A DNA stretch of 48,382 bases from assembly GCA_012511885.1 (NCBI GenBank), contig JAAZFE010000003.1:1-48382 (forward strand), given 5' to 3'. The translations under genes were made by a program, and so were the position numbers. Shown here in pieces: positions 41,997-48,382 of this stretch (positions within the stretch are counted from its first letter, which is position 1; every line of letters begins with the position of its first letter). The DNA comes from Lentisphaerota bacterium (GTDB taxonomy: Bacteria > Verrucomicrobiota > Kiritimatiellia > CAIQIC01 > Lenti-01). The notes beneath the pieces were generated by a model. The model saw nothing but the letters and a program-made list of their open reading frames with translations. It was not told the DNA's origin and made no database searches.

Positions 41997-43553
41997 TTAT
42001 CCGGCCAGAGCCTTGAGGTCCTCTTCGGGCGTGGAGATCGGCGTCAGGCCGAACTTCTCGACGAGCACATTCAGCACCGTTGGCGAGACAAACGCCGGCA
42101 GGGTTGGCCCGAGGCGGATGTTCTTGATGCCCAGCGCCAGCAGGGTCAGCAAGATGCACACCGCCTTCTGCTCGTACCACGAGAGCACCAGCGAAAGGGG
42201 CAGGTCGTTGACGCCGCAGTTGAGCTTTTCGGCCAGCGCCAGCGCCACATGGATGGCTGAATAGGCGTCATTGCATTGGCCCATATCGAGCAGCCGGGGA
42301 ATGCCGCCGATGTCGCCCATCCGGTCTTGCAGATGGTTGAAGCGGAACTTGCCGCAGGCCAGCGTCAGCACCAGCGTATCTTGCGGCGCTTTTTCGACGA
42401 ACTCGGTGTAGTAGTCGCGGCCCAGCTTGGCGCCGTCGCACCCGCCCACCAGGAAAATATGGCGGAGCTGTCCGCTTTCCACGGCGGCGAGCACCTTGTC
42501 GGCCACCGACAGCACCGTATGATGCCCGAAGCCGGTGGTCAGCTCATAGTCGCCGGGCACCTCCTCGGTCCAGCCGCCCAGCTCGAGGGCCTGCTGGATG
42601 ATGCCGGAGAAGTCCTTGTGGCCTGCCTCGTCCGCCGCGATATGCGGCACGCCCGGCCAGCCCACCTCGCCGGTGGTGACCAGGTGCTGGATGTAGGACG
42701 GGCGCGGCGGCATGATGCAGTTGGTGGTGTAGAGCACCACCCCGGGCAGGTCGGCAAATTCCTTCTGCTGGTTTTGCCAGGCCGTGCCGAAGTGCCCGCG
42801 GAAGTGCGCGTGCTTCTTCAGCTCGGGATAGGCCGTGGCCGGCAGCATTTCGCCGTGCGTATAAATGTTGACGCCCTGGCCCTCGGACTGCTCGAGCAGC
42901 ATCTTGAGGTCGCGCAGATCGTGGCCGGTCACGATAATGAACGGCCCCTTGTGGCGCGTAACCGAAACCCGCGTGGGTTCGGGGTGGCCATAGGCACCCG
43001 TGTTGGCCGCGTCGAGCAGCTTCATGCAGGCCAGATTGACCATGCCGAACTCCATGATCAGGTCCAGCCAGCCCTCGATGGTGTGGTCTTCGCCGAGGGC
43101 CTTCATGCCCTTCTGGAACCAGGCGGAGACCTCGGGGTCGGTATGCCCCAGCACCCGCGCGTGAGCGGCATAGGCCGCCATGCCGCGCATGCCGAACAGC
43201 AGCGTCGAGCGCAGCGACACGATGTCGGTGTCGCCGTGGAACAGGTCCTCCGGGCGATAGGTGTTCGCACCGCCGGCGGCCACCGCCGCCTCCAAAATGC
43301 GGTCGCGCATGGCCGCGTTGGCCTCGGGGTCGAAGTTCACATTGGTAATCGTCATGAACAGGGCATCCATGAACAACGCTTCCATCTTGGGGTCGGCCGG
43401 CTGGCCGTCCAGCGCGCGCGCCAGGGTAATCAGCGCCGCGGTAATCTCGTCTTGCAACTGGGCCACTTCCGGTGACTTGCCGCACACGCCAACGCGGGTG
43501 CAGCCCTTGCCGCCAACCGTCTGTTCGCATTGAAAACAGAACATTTCACTCAT
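41997..43553 (-). CDS. hcp: Hybrid cluster protein (hydroxylamine/NO reductase type)
   Basis: The 518-residue protein binds a [4Fe-4S] and a 4Fe-2O-2S hybrid cluster and detoxifies nitric oxide or hydroxylamine. The N-terminal Cys6, Cys9, Cys18 and Cys24 (CFQCEQT, CTRVGVCGK) follow the CX2CX8CX5C pattern typical of anaerobes. Later ligands appear in GDTD, TTNCIMPP, LVGGCDGAKLGRDYY, LACGKFRFN and GQCND. A strong AGGAGG precedes the ATG at 43553. The ferredoxin partner gene is upstream in the same operon. Confidence 0.95.
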   Translation of the reverse strand: MSEMFCFQCEQTVGGKGCTRVGVCGKSPEVAQLQDEITAALITLARALDGQPADPKMEALFMDALFMTITNVNFDPEANAAMRDRILEAAVAAGGANTYRPEDLFHGDTDIVSLRSTLLFGMRGMAAYAAHARVLGHTDPEVSAWFQKGMKALGEDHTIEGWLDLIMEFGMVNLACMKLLDAANTGAYGHPEPTRVSVTRHKGPFIIVTGHDLRDLKMLLEQSEGQGVNIYTHGEMLPATAYPELKKHAHFRGHFGTAWQNQQKEFADLPGVVLYTTNCIMPPRPSYIQHLVTTGEVGWPGVPHIAADEAGHKDFSGIIQQALELGGWTEEVPGDYELTTGFGHHTVLSVADKVLAAVESGQLRHIFLVGGCDGAKLGRDYYTEFVEKAPQDTLVLTLACGKFRFNHLQDRMGDIGGIPRLLDMGQCNDAYSAIHVALALAEKLNCGVNDLPLSLVLSWYEQKAVCILLTLLALGIKNIRLGPTLPAFVSPTVLNVLVEKFGLTPISTPEEDLKALAG

Positions 43554-43634
43554 GTGGAATTTCCTCCTGGGGGGGGTGTTGTTTTTTCTAAATCGGTTGC
43601 TCGCTCAGAAACTTGGACTGTGCCATCCAGCTCG

Positions 43635-44381
43635 CTACTCTTCAAGGATTTCCCCGTTGGTGGTCACCGTGACGACCTGCCAGGGGATCATCTTGCCCGA
43701 GGCTTGCAACGCGCGGGTCACGGCGCTGGTCAGGCCCGCGCAGCAGGGCACCTCCATCCGCAGCACGGTCACGCTCCGGATCTCGTGGCGCTTGAAAATC
43801 TCGGTCAGTTTCTCGGCGTAGTCGCCTTCGTCGAGCTTGGGGCAGCCGATCAGCGTGACGCGTCTGCGCATGAAGCGCCGGTGAATATCCGCGTAGGCAA
43901 ACGCGGTGCAGTCCGCCGCAATCAGCAGCGCCGCCCCTTGCAGATAGGGGGCCTCGACGTTCAGCAGCTTGAGCTGCACCGGCCAGTTGGTCAGTTGCGA
44001 CGGCAGCGGGGCGTCCGGTCCGTCGCCGGCCGCGGGCGGCGTGGCGGGGCGCTCGATGGTTTGCGACCTCATCCCGGGGCAGCCCAGGAACGGGCGGGCG
44101 GGGGCGGCTTCGGCCGCGGCAGGGGACGGAGGCTCGCGGCCCGGTTCCGCCCGGCGCGCGGCTACGGCGGCTTCGTCGAACGGCGCCGCTTCGCGCTCGA
44201 TGATCTCGATGGCGCCGGTGGGGCAGGCGGGCAGGCAATCGCCCAGACCGTCGCAATAGACGTCCGCCACCAGCCGCGCCTTGCCATCCACCATCTGGAT
44301 GGCGCCCTCGTGGCAGGCGGTCACGCACAGGCCACACCCGTTGCACAGCTCTTCATCAATCGAAATGATGTTGCGCTTCAT
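43635..44381 (-). CDS. Hcp-associated 4Fe-4S protein
   Basis: Two ferredoxin motifs, CNGCGLCVTACHEG and CDGLGDCLPACPTG, open the 248-residue protein and are followed by a second domain with LGCPGMRSQTI, AADCTAF, GCPKLDEGDY and VPCCAGL cysteines. This form accompanies hcp in many anaerobes and probably feeds electrons to it. The second motif keeps three of four usual cysteines in an altered spacing (Cys-X4-Cys-X3-Cys). ATG at 44381 is used. It is transcribed before hcp and diverges from the CoA-disulfide reductase gene. Confidence 0.85.
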   Translation of the reverse strand: MKRNIISIDEELCNGCGLCVTACHEGAIQMVDGKARLVADVYCDGLGDCLPACPTGAIEIIEREAAPFDEAAVAARRAEPGREPPSPAAAEAAPARPFLGCPGMRSQTIERPATPPAAGDGPDAPLPSQLTNWPVQLKLLNVEAPYLQGAALLIAADCTAFAYADIHRRFMRRRVTLIGCPKLDEGDYAEKLTEIFKRHEIRSVTVLRMEVPCCAGLTSAVTRALQASGKMIPWQVVTVTTNGEILEE

Positions 44382-44557
44382 AAACGTCGCAACACCTACC
44401 CCATGATGACCCCTTTTGCAAATCCCGTCCCCTGCCGCCCCCATCGCGCGCGGCGCCCTGCGGCTATTCAGACCCTCCGTCGCGCCGCCACGAATTGTAA
44501 ATTGGCGAATCGCCCCGGCCGTGATACCGTCGCCCCCAATTTACGGAAGGAACAGAC

Positions 44558-46990
44558 ATGAAAACGATCATCATCGGTGGTGTGGCCGCGGGCGCCAGCA
44601 CGGCCGCGCGCTTGCGCAGACTCGACGAGAAAGCCGAAATTGTGCTGCTCGAAAAAGGGCCGCACATCTCCTACGCCAACTGCGGGTTGCCTTATCACCT
44701 CGGCAAGATCATCCCCGAGCGCGACTGGCTGCTGGTGATGACCCCCGCCGATTTCCGCGCCCGTTTCAATGTGGATGTGCGCGTGAACCACGAAGTGGTC
44801 GCCCTGGATCGTCAGCAAAAAACGGTTCGCGTGCTCAACCGCGAAACCGGCAAGGAGCGCGAAGAGCGCTACGACAACCTTGTCATCGCCACCGGTTCTT
44901 CGCCCATCGAGCTGAAGCTTCCGGGCATGGACCTGCCCAACGTCCTGCCCCTCTGGACCCTGGCCGACATGGATCACATTGCCAAAAAACTCGATGCCGG
45001 GGTCAGCAACGTCATCGTGGTGGGCGGTGGCTTTGTCGGCATGGAGCTGGCCGAAAGCCTGCGGCATCGCGGCATGGAGGTCACCCTGCTCGAAATGGGC
45101 CGCCAACTTCTGCCGACCATGGACGAGGAAATGAGTTCGCTGTTGGCCGAGGAGCTGCGTCTGGCAGGCATCGTGGTCGAGCTGGGCACCATGGTCTCGG
45201 CCTTCGCTCCCACCGACAACGGCGGAGTCAAGGCCACCGCCAAGGATGGCCGCACCTGGACCGCCGATCTCGTGGCCATGTGCGTGGGCGTCCGGCCCAA
45301 CTCGCAACTGGCGCAGGCCGTCGGGCTCCAAACTGACGCGGCCGGGCACATCATCACCGATCTCCAGATGCGCACGGCCGACCCGAGCATCTGGGCGGTG
45401 GGCGACGTGGTGGCCGTGACCGATCCCATTTTCGGCGGGCAGACCGCCATCCCTTTGGCCGGGCCGGCCAATCGCCAGGGCCGCATTGCCGCCGACACCA
45501 TTCTCGGGCGCGACCGCCGCTACGACGGCACCTATGGCGCGTCCGTCGTGAAAGTGGGCCGGCTCACCGCCGCCAGTTGCGGCTACACCGAGGCCAAGCT
45601 GGCCGCCACCGGCAAGGCCTACCAGAAAATCTATCTGCACGCGGGCTCCCACGCCAACTATTACCCCGGCGCCCAGCCGCTGCACATCAAGCTGCTCTAC
45701 GGCAACGATGGCCGCATCTATGGCGGCCAGGTCATTGGCGCCGAGGGCGCCGACAAGCGCGCCGACGTTCTCGCCACCGCCATGCGTTGCGGCATGGACG
45801 TGCGCCAGCTCGCCGAGCTCGAACTTTGCTACGCCCCCCCCTACAGCTCCGCCAAAGACCCCATCACCGTCGCCGGCATGATCGCCACCAACGCTCTCAA
45901 CGGCGACACCGTGGCCATCTCGCCCGACGCCATCCCCGCCGACGCCCTCCTGCTGGATGTCCGCGAGGCCGCCGAACTCGAACAGGGCGTCCTCCAGGAC
46001 GCCGTCCATATTCCGCTGCACCAGCTGCGCGCGCGCATGGCCGAGCTGCCCAAAGACCGCCAAATCCTCGCCTTTTGTCAGGTGGGTCTCCGTGGCTACG
46101 TCGCCGAGCGCATCCTCAGTCAGCACGGCTACAGCGCGGCCAACCTGTCCGGCGGCTACCTCACCTGGAAGCAGTTCCAGCCCGAGCGCTGGGTGCCCTC
46201 CGCCGAGGATGTCGCCATGCTCGCCTATAGCCGCATCGATGGCGGCCCGCGCCTCGAGGAACCCGACACCGAGCCCGCCGTGGTGGTCGATGTCCGCGGC
46301 CTGCAATGCCCCGGCCCCGTCGTCCGCATCAAAAAGGAAATGGACGCGCTGGGGAAGGGCGCAACCCTCAAGGTGGTGGCGCTGCCGGGCTTCGCCTCGG
46401 ACCTGACCAGTTGGGCGCAGAGCGCCGGCCATAAAATCATCCAGATCCAGCACGGGACCGATCAACTCGAAGCGATCTTGCGCAAAGGACTGGAGGCCCC
46501 CGCCACCGCGGCCACCCAGGCCCAGGCCGCCGCCCTCATCCTTTTCAGCAACGATCTCGACAAAGCGCTCGCAGCCATGATCCTGGCCACCGGCATGGCC
46601 GCCGCCGGGCTCAATGTCAGCGTATTCTTCACCTTCTGGGGTCTCAGCGTTCTGCGCAAAGACCCCGGCCCCCTCGTCAAGAAAGGCCTGCTCGATCGCC
46701 TGTTCGGCTGGATGTTGCCGCGCGGCGCCACCCGCCTGGCCCTCTCCAAGATGCACCTGGCTGGCATGGGCACCGCCCTCATGAAAAACATCATGGCCAA
46801 CCAGAATGTCGCCTCATTGCCCGAGATGCTCCACAGCGCGCGCGCCCTCGGCGTCAAATTCATCGCGTGCGACATGGCCATGAGCGTCATGGGCATCACC
46901 CGCGAAGAACTCATCGAGGTCGACGACGTCGCCGGTGTGGCCACCTACATCGCCCGCGCCAAAGAAAGCGGCCCCACGCTCTTCATCTAG
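44558..46990 (+). CDS. CoA-disulfide reductase, rhodanese, TusA and DsrE-like four-domain fusion
   Basis: The 810-residue protein starts with an FAD pyridine-nucleotide disulfide reductase domain (MKTIIIGGVAAGASTAARLR; active Cys42 in ISYANCGLPYH; NADH-binding VIVVGGGFVGMELAE). Next comes a rhodanese domain (~460-555) with Cys in LAFCQVGLRGY, then a TusA-type domain with LQCPGPVVRIKKEMD, then a DsrE/F-like domain to the end. Such fusions may reduce CoA-disulfide or persulfides and pass sulfane sulfur between domains. The AAGGAAC upstream acts as ribosome site. It is divergent from the Hcp operon. Confidence 0.92.
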   Translation: MKTIIIGGVAAGASTAARLRRLDEKAEIVLLEKGPHISYANCGLPYHLGKIIPERDWLLVMTPADFRARFNVDVRVNHEVVALDRQQKTVRVLNRETGKEREERYDNLVIATGSSPIELKLPGMDLPNVLPLWTLADMDHIAKKLDAGVSNVIVVGGGFVGMELAESLRHRGMEVTLLEMGRQLLPTMDEEMSSLLAEELRLAGIVVELGTMVSAFAPTDNGGVKATAKDGRTWTADLVAMCVGVRPNSQLAQAVGLQTDAAGHIITDLQMRTADPSIWAVGDVVAVTDPIFGGQTAIPLAGPANRQGRIAADTILGRDRRYDGTYGASVVKVGRLTAASCGYTEAKLAATGKAYQKIYLHAGSHANYYPGAQPLHIKLLYGNDGRIYGGQVIGAEGADKRADVLATAMRCGMDVRQLAELELCYAPPYSSAKDPITVAGMIATNALNGDTVAISPDAIPADALLLDVREAAELEQGVLQDAVHIPLHQLRARMAELPKDRQILAFCQVGLRGYVAERILSQHGYSAANLSGGYLTWKQFQPERWVPSAEDVAMLAYSRIDGGPRLEEPDTEPAVVVDVRGLQCPGPVVRIKKEMDALGKGATLKVVALPGFASDLTSWAQSAGHKIIQIQHGTDQLEAILRKGLEAPATAATQAQAAALILFSNDLDKALAAMILATGMAAAGLNVSVFFTFWGLSVLRKDPGPLVKKGLLDRLFGWMLPRGATRLALSKMHLAGMGTALMKNIMANQNVASLPEMLHSARALGVKFIACDMAMSVMGITREELIEVDDVAGVATYIARAKESGPTLFI

Positions 46991-47019
46991 CCGCTAACTA
47001 CGCTCGCCAGCTTCTCCGT

Positions 47020-47041
47020 CGGGCCGACCCACGTTGGCCCG
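47020..47041 (+). terminator. Possible stem-loop after CoA-disulfide reductase
   Basis: CGGGCCGAC pairs with GTTGGCCCG around a 4-base loop, with one G-T pair. There is no adjacent T-run, so it may be a weak or Rho-assisted terminator. It begins 30 bases after the stop. Confidence 0.4.
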
Positions 47042-47132
47042 CCGCAGTGCCCGGCGCGCATTTTGGCCACGGGTAAAGGTTGCGTATCAGCCAATCGAGG
47101 GTAGGGTAGGGCTCTCGAGAAAGGAGCCATCC

Positions 47133-47831
47133 ATGAAGAAGCAAGCCACCCGAATTCTGATCGCAACCCTTGTCCTGGGCGCCGCGCTGGCGGCCACCGG
47201 TCAGGAGGCCGCGCCGCTCGTCTTCGAGCCGCTGCCCTATGCCTACGACGCGCTCGAACCCCACATTGACGCTCAAACCATGGAAATCCACTACGCGCGG
47301 CATCATCAGGCCTACTACAACAACCTCGTCAACGCCGTCACCGGCACTGCACTCGAAGGGCAGGCCCTCGAGGCGCTCTTCGCCCGCGCGAGCGAACTGC
47401 CCGTTGCCGTGCGCAACAACGGCGGCGGACACTGGAACCACACCTTCTTCTGGCAAAACATGGCCCCCGATGCCGGCGGCATCCCCGAGGGCGACCTGCT
47501 GGCCGCCATCGAAGCCGCCTTCGGGTCATTCGCCGACTTCCAGGCCAAGTTCGAGGCCGCTGCCATGACCCGCTTCGGCAGCGGCTGGGCCTGGCTCTCC
47601 GTGGACGCGCAAGGCCAGCTCTTCGTCAGCTCCACGCCCAACCAGGACAATCCCCTCATGAACGTAGTCGCCGAGCGCGGCACACCCATCCTCGGCCTCG
47701 ATGTCTGGGAGCACGCCTACTACCTGAAATATCAGAATCTGCGCGGCAGCTACATCAGCGCGTTTTGGAATGTCGTCAACTGGCCCGAGGTAGCCGCCCG
47801 CTTCTCCCGCGCCACCGCGCCCGCCGAATAG
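47133..47831 (+). CDS. sod: Exported Fe/Mn superoxide dismutase
   Basis: The 232-residue enzyme disproportionates superoxide. It carries a signal peptide ([20 protein letters not shown]), placing it outside the cytoplasm, which is uncommon. The metal ligands appear in [24 protein letters not shown] and [16 protein letters not shown], and GSGWAWLSV is the second-shell block. The predicted metal (Fe or Mn) cannot be told. AAGGAG at 47121-47126 supports the ATG at 47133. It follows the CoA-disulfide reductase with a ~140-base gap. Confidence 0.93.
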   Translation: MKKQATRILIATLVLGAALAATGQEAAPLVFEPLPYAYDALEPHIDAQTMEIHYARHHQAYYNNLVNAVTGTALEGQALEALFARASELPVAVRNNGGGHWNHTFFWQNMAPDAGGIPEGDLLAAIEAAFGSFADFQAKFEAAAMTRFGSGWAWLSVDAQGQLFVSSTPNQDNPLMNVVAERGTPILGLDVWEHAYYLKYQNLRGSYISAFWNVVNWPEVAARFSRATAPAE

Positions 47832-47930
47832 CCCGCGCCGCAAAAACTGAAAACGCGGCTGGATGTCTTGCAAACCCGGCCGCCCTGCGTTAGGTTCCCC
47901 GCCGGTTCAACCGGAGCAAGGAGAAAGCCC

Positions 47931-48158
47931 GTGCAAGAAAAAGTAGAAAACTATATCGAAGAAGTCCGCCCCCTCATTCAGGGCCACGGCGGCGATGTTG
48001 AATTTGTCTCGATGGAAGGCAACACGGTTTATCTGCGCCTGCATGGCGCCTGCCATGCCTGCCCCCACGCCATGATGACCCTCAAAAACGGCATCGAGGC
48101 CGAAATGCGCGAGCGCCTCTCCCCCGACCTGACCGTCGAGCGCGTCTTCGAATCCTAA
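47931..48158 (+). CDS. NifU C-terminal-domain Fe-S scaffold protein
   Basis: This 75-residue protein is the Nfu domain alone: IQGHGGDVEFVSMEGNTVYL and HGACHACPHAMMTLKNGIE, with the CxxC that holds a bridging [4Fe-4S] cluster between monomers. It would deliver clusters to client proteins. The GTG start at 47931 has AAGGAG at 47918-47923. The nearby redox genes are plausible clients. Confidence 0.9.
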   Translation: MQEKVENYIEEVRPLIQGHGGDVEFVSMEGNTVYLRLHGACHACPHAMMTLKNGIEAEMRERLSPDLTVERVFES

Positions 48159-48184
48159 GGCCCGTCCGCCCCTCCGCCACCCCC

Positions 48185-48216
48185 GAGTATTACGATTGTT
48201 CACAATCGTAATACTC
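48185..48216. repeat. Perfect 15-bp inverted repeat, AT-rich
   Basis: GAGTATTACGATTGT at 48185-48199 and ACAATCGTAATACTC at 48202-48216 are exact complements with 2 bases between them. It lies 26 bases after the NifU-like stop. With no T-run it is a weak terminator candidate, and a repeated palindrome or binding site is equally possible. Confidence 0.75.
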
Positions 48217-48227
48217 ACCCCGCCCCA

Positions 48228-48245
48228 TTTTCCACGCCATGGAAA
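48228..48245. repeat. TTTCCACG palindromic repeat (single)
   Basis: TTTTCCACGCCATGGAAA matches the units at 36290-36328 and 40693-40732. It lies between the NifU-like gene and the insertion-sequence start. Confidence 0.75.
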
Positions 48246-48347
48246 CTTTTTTGGGGCGCGCGTTCCAGAGGCTATTGCAACAGGAGGTTTCTCTAAAAAG
48301 GGTTATGCGCTAGTTTGATTCCTTCGCCTATCACAAGGAAGGAAACA

Positions 48348-48382
48348 ATGAAATACCATCGCATAACCCAAGAAGAACGTAG
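48348..48382 (+). mobile_element. Start of an IS30-like transposase (cut by window edge)
   Basis: The ATG at 48348 follows AAGGAAGG and opens MKYHRITQEER before the window ends. This start resembles IS30-family transposases, which begin with a short motif of the form (M)xYxxLTxEER. The terminal inverted repeat is probably in 48260-48300 but cannot be delimited. Confidence 0.6.

Noticed and set aside
44382-44557. HcpR/FNR-type operator between the Hcp operon and CoA-disulfide reductase
   Set aside because: No clear inverted repeat of the expected type was found in the divergent gap.
44468-46756. 762-codon antisense frame opposite the CoA-disulfide reductase
   Set aside because: Gly/His/Asp-rich shadow with no motif; the sense strand shows four well-defined domains.
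1-48382. CRISPR array, rRNA or tRNA genes
   Set aside because: No regularly spaced repeat array and no cloverleaf or rRNA-like conserved block was noticed; a covariance search was not possible.

Overview
This is a GC-rich, densely coded bacterial chromosome segment. It most likely comes from the PVC superphylum, with a Kiritimatiellota/Verrucomicrobia-like anaerobe as my best guess. The lineage is inferred from a ~719-residue GreA carrying a very long N-terminal extension (a form I know from Chlamydiae and relatives), Gly-repeat membrane proteins, a mevalonate-type isoprenoid route, and anaerobic redox genes (hybrid cluster protein, ferredoxin-type protein, CoA-disulfide-reductase fusion). 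No rRNA, tRNA or CRISPR array was seen.

Layout. 0.4-8 kb: a DNA-binding-like protein coupled to fumC, a giant GreA with a GtrA protein, an AraC/GyrI regulator, an AT-rich non-coding stretch built from a ~363-bp tandem duplication, and a Gdx/SugE exporter. 8.2-15.6 kb: a tightly overlapping six-gene operon for a membrane complex related to group 4 hydrogenase and complex I. Its large subunit lacks the paired CxxC nickel ligands, as in Ehr (energy-converting-hydrogenase-related) complexes. 15.6-17.6 kb: a sulfatase-like membrane protein bracketed by a duplicated 3' end of that operon. 17.5-22.4 kb, minus strand: two CNNM/CorC transporter-like proteins, TrmJ, a family 2 glycosyltransferase and a SpoU methyltransferase. 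22.5-25.9 kb: YjbQ, a TPR lipoprotein, HMG-CoA reductase and IPP isomerase.

25.9-32.1 kb is accessory in character: DgkA, small secreted proteins, a GNAT enzyme, a broken copy of the idi 3' end, two AT-rich lipoprotein genes, a DUF2780-like protein and a Gly-repeat protein. 32.2-35.5 kb holds a FabK/nitronate-monooxygenase-like flavoprotein, a HAD-like protein and MazG, bracketed by two ~215-bp MITE-like elements with terminal inverted repeats. 35.5-41.9 kb: EboC/EboB-like pair, RidA, a methyltransferase, a ClC channel and HMG-CoA synthase. 42-48.2 kb: a redox/stress group (Hcp with its ferredoxin partner, a four-domain CoA-disulfide-reductase fusion, exported SOD, NfuA-like scaffold). The window ends at the first codons of an IS30-like transposase.

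How the genes fit together: HMG-CoA synthase, HMG-CoA reductase and Idi supply isoprenoid units that the UbiA-type enzyme could use. The Ehr-like complex probably couples an unknown low-potential redox reaction to ion pumping. The 42-48 kb genes handle nitrosative, oxidative and thiol stress. The most unusual points are the cysteine-less hydrogenase-like complex, two cases where a gene 3' end is duplicated across inserted cargo, and three families of palindromic or MITE-like repeats in the gaps.
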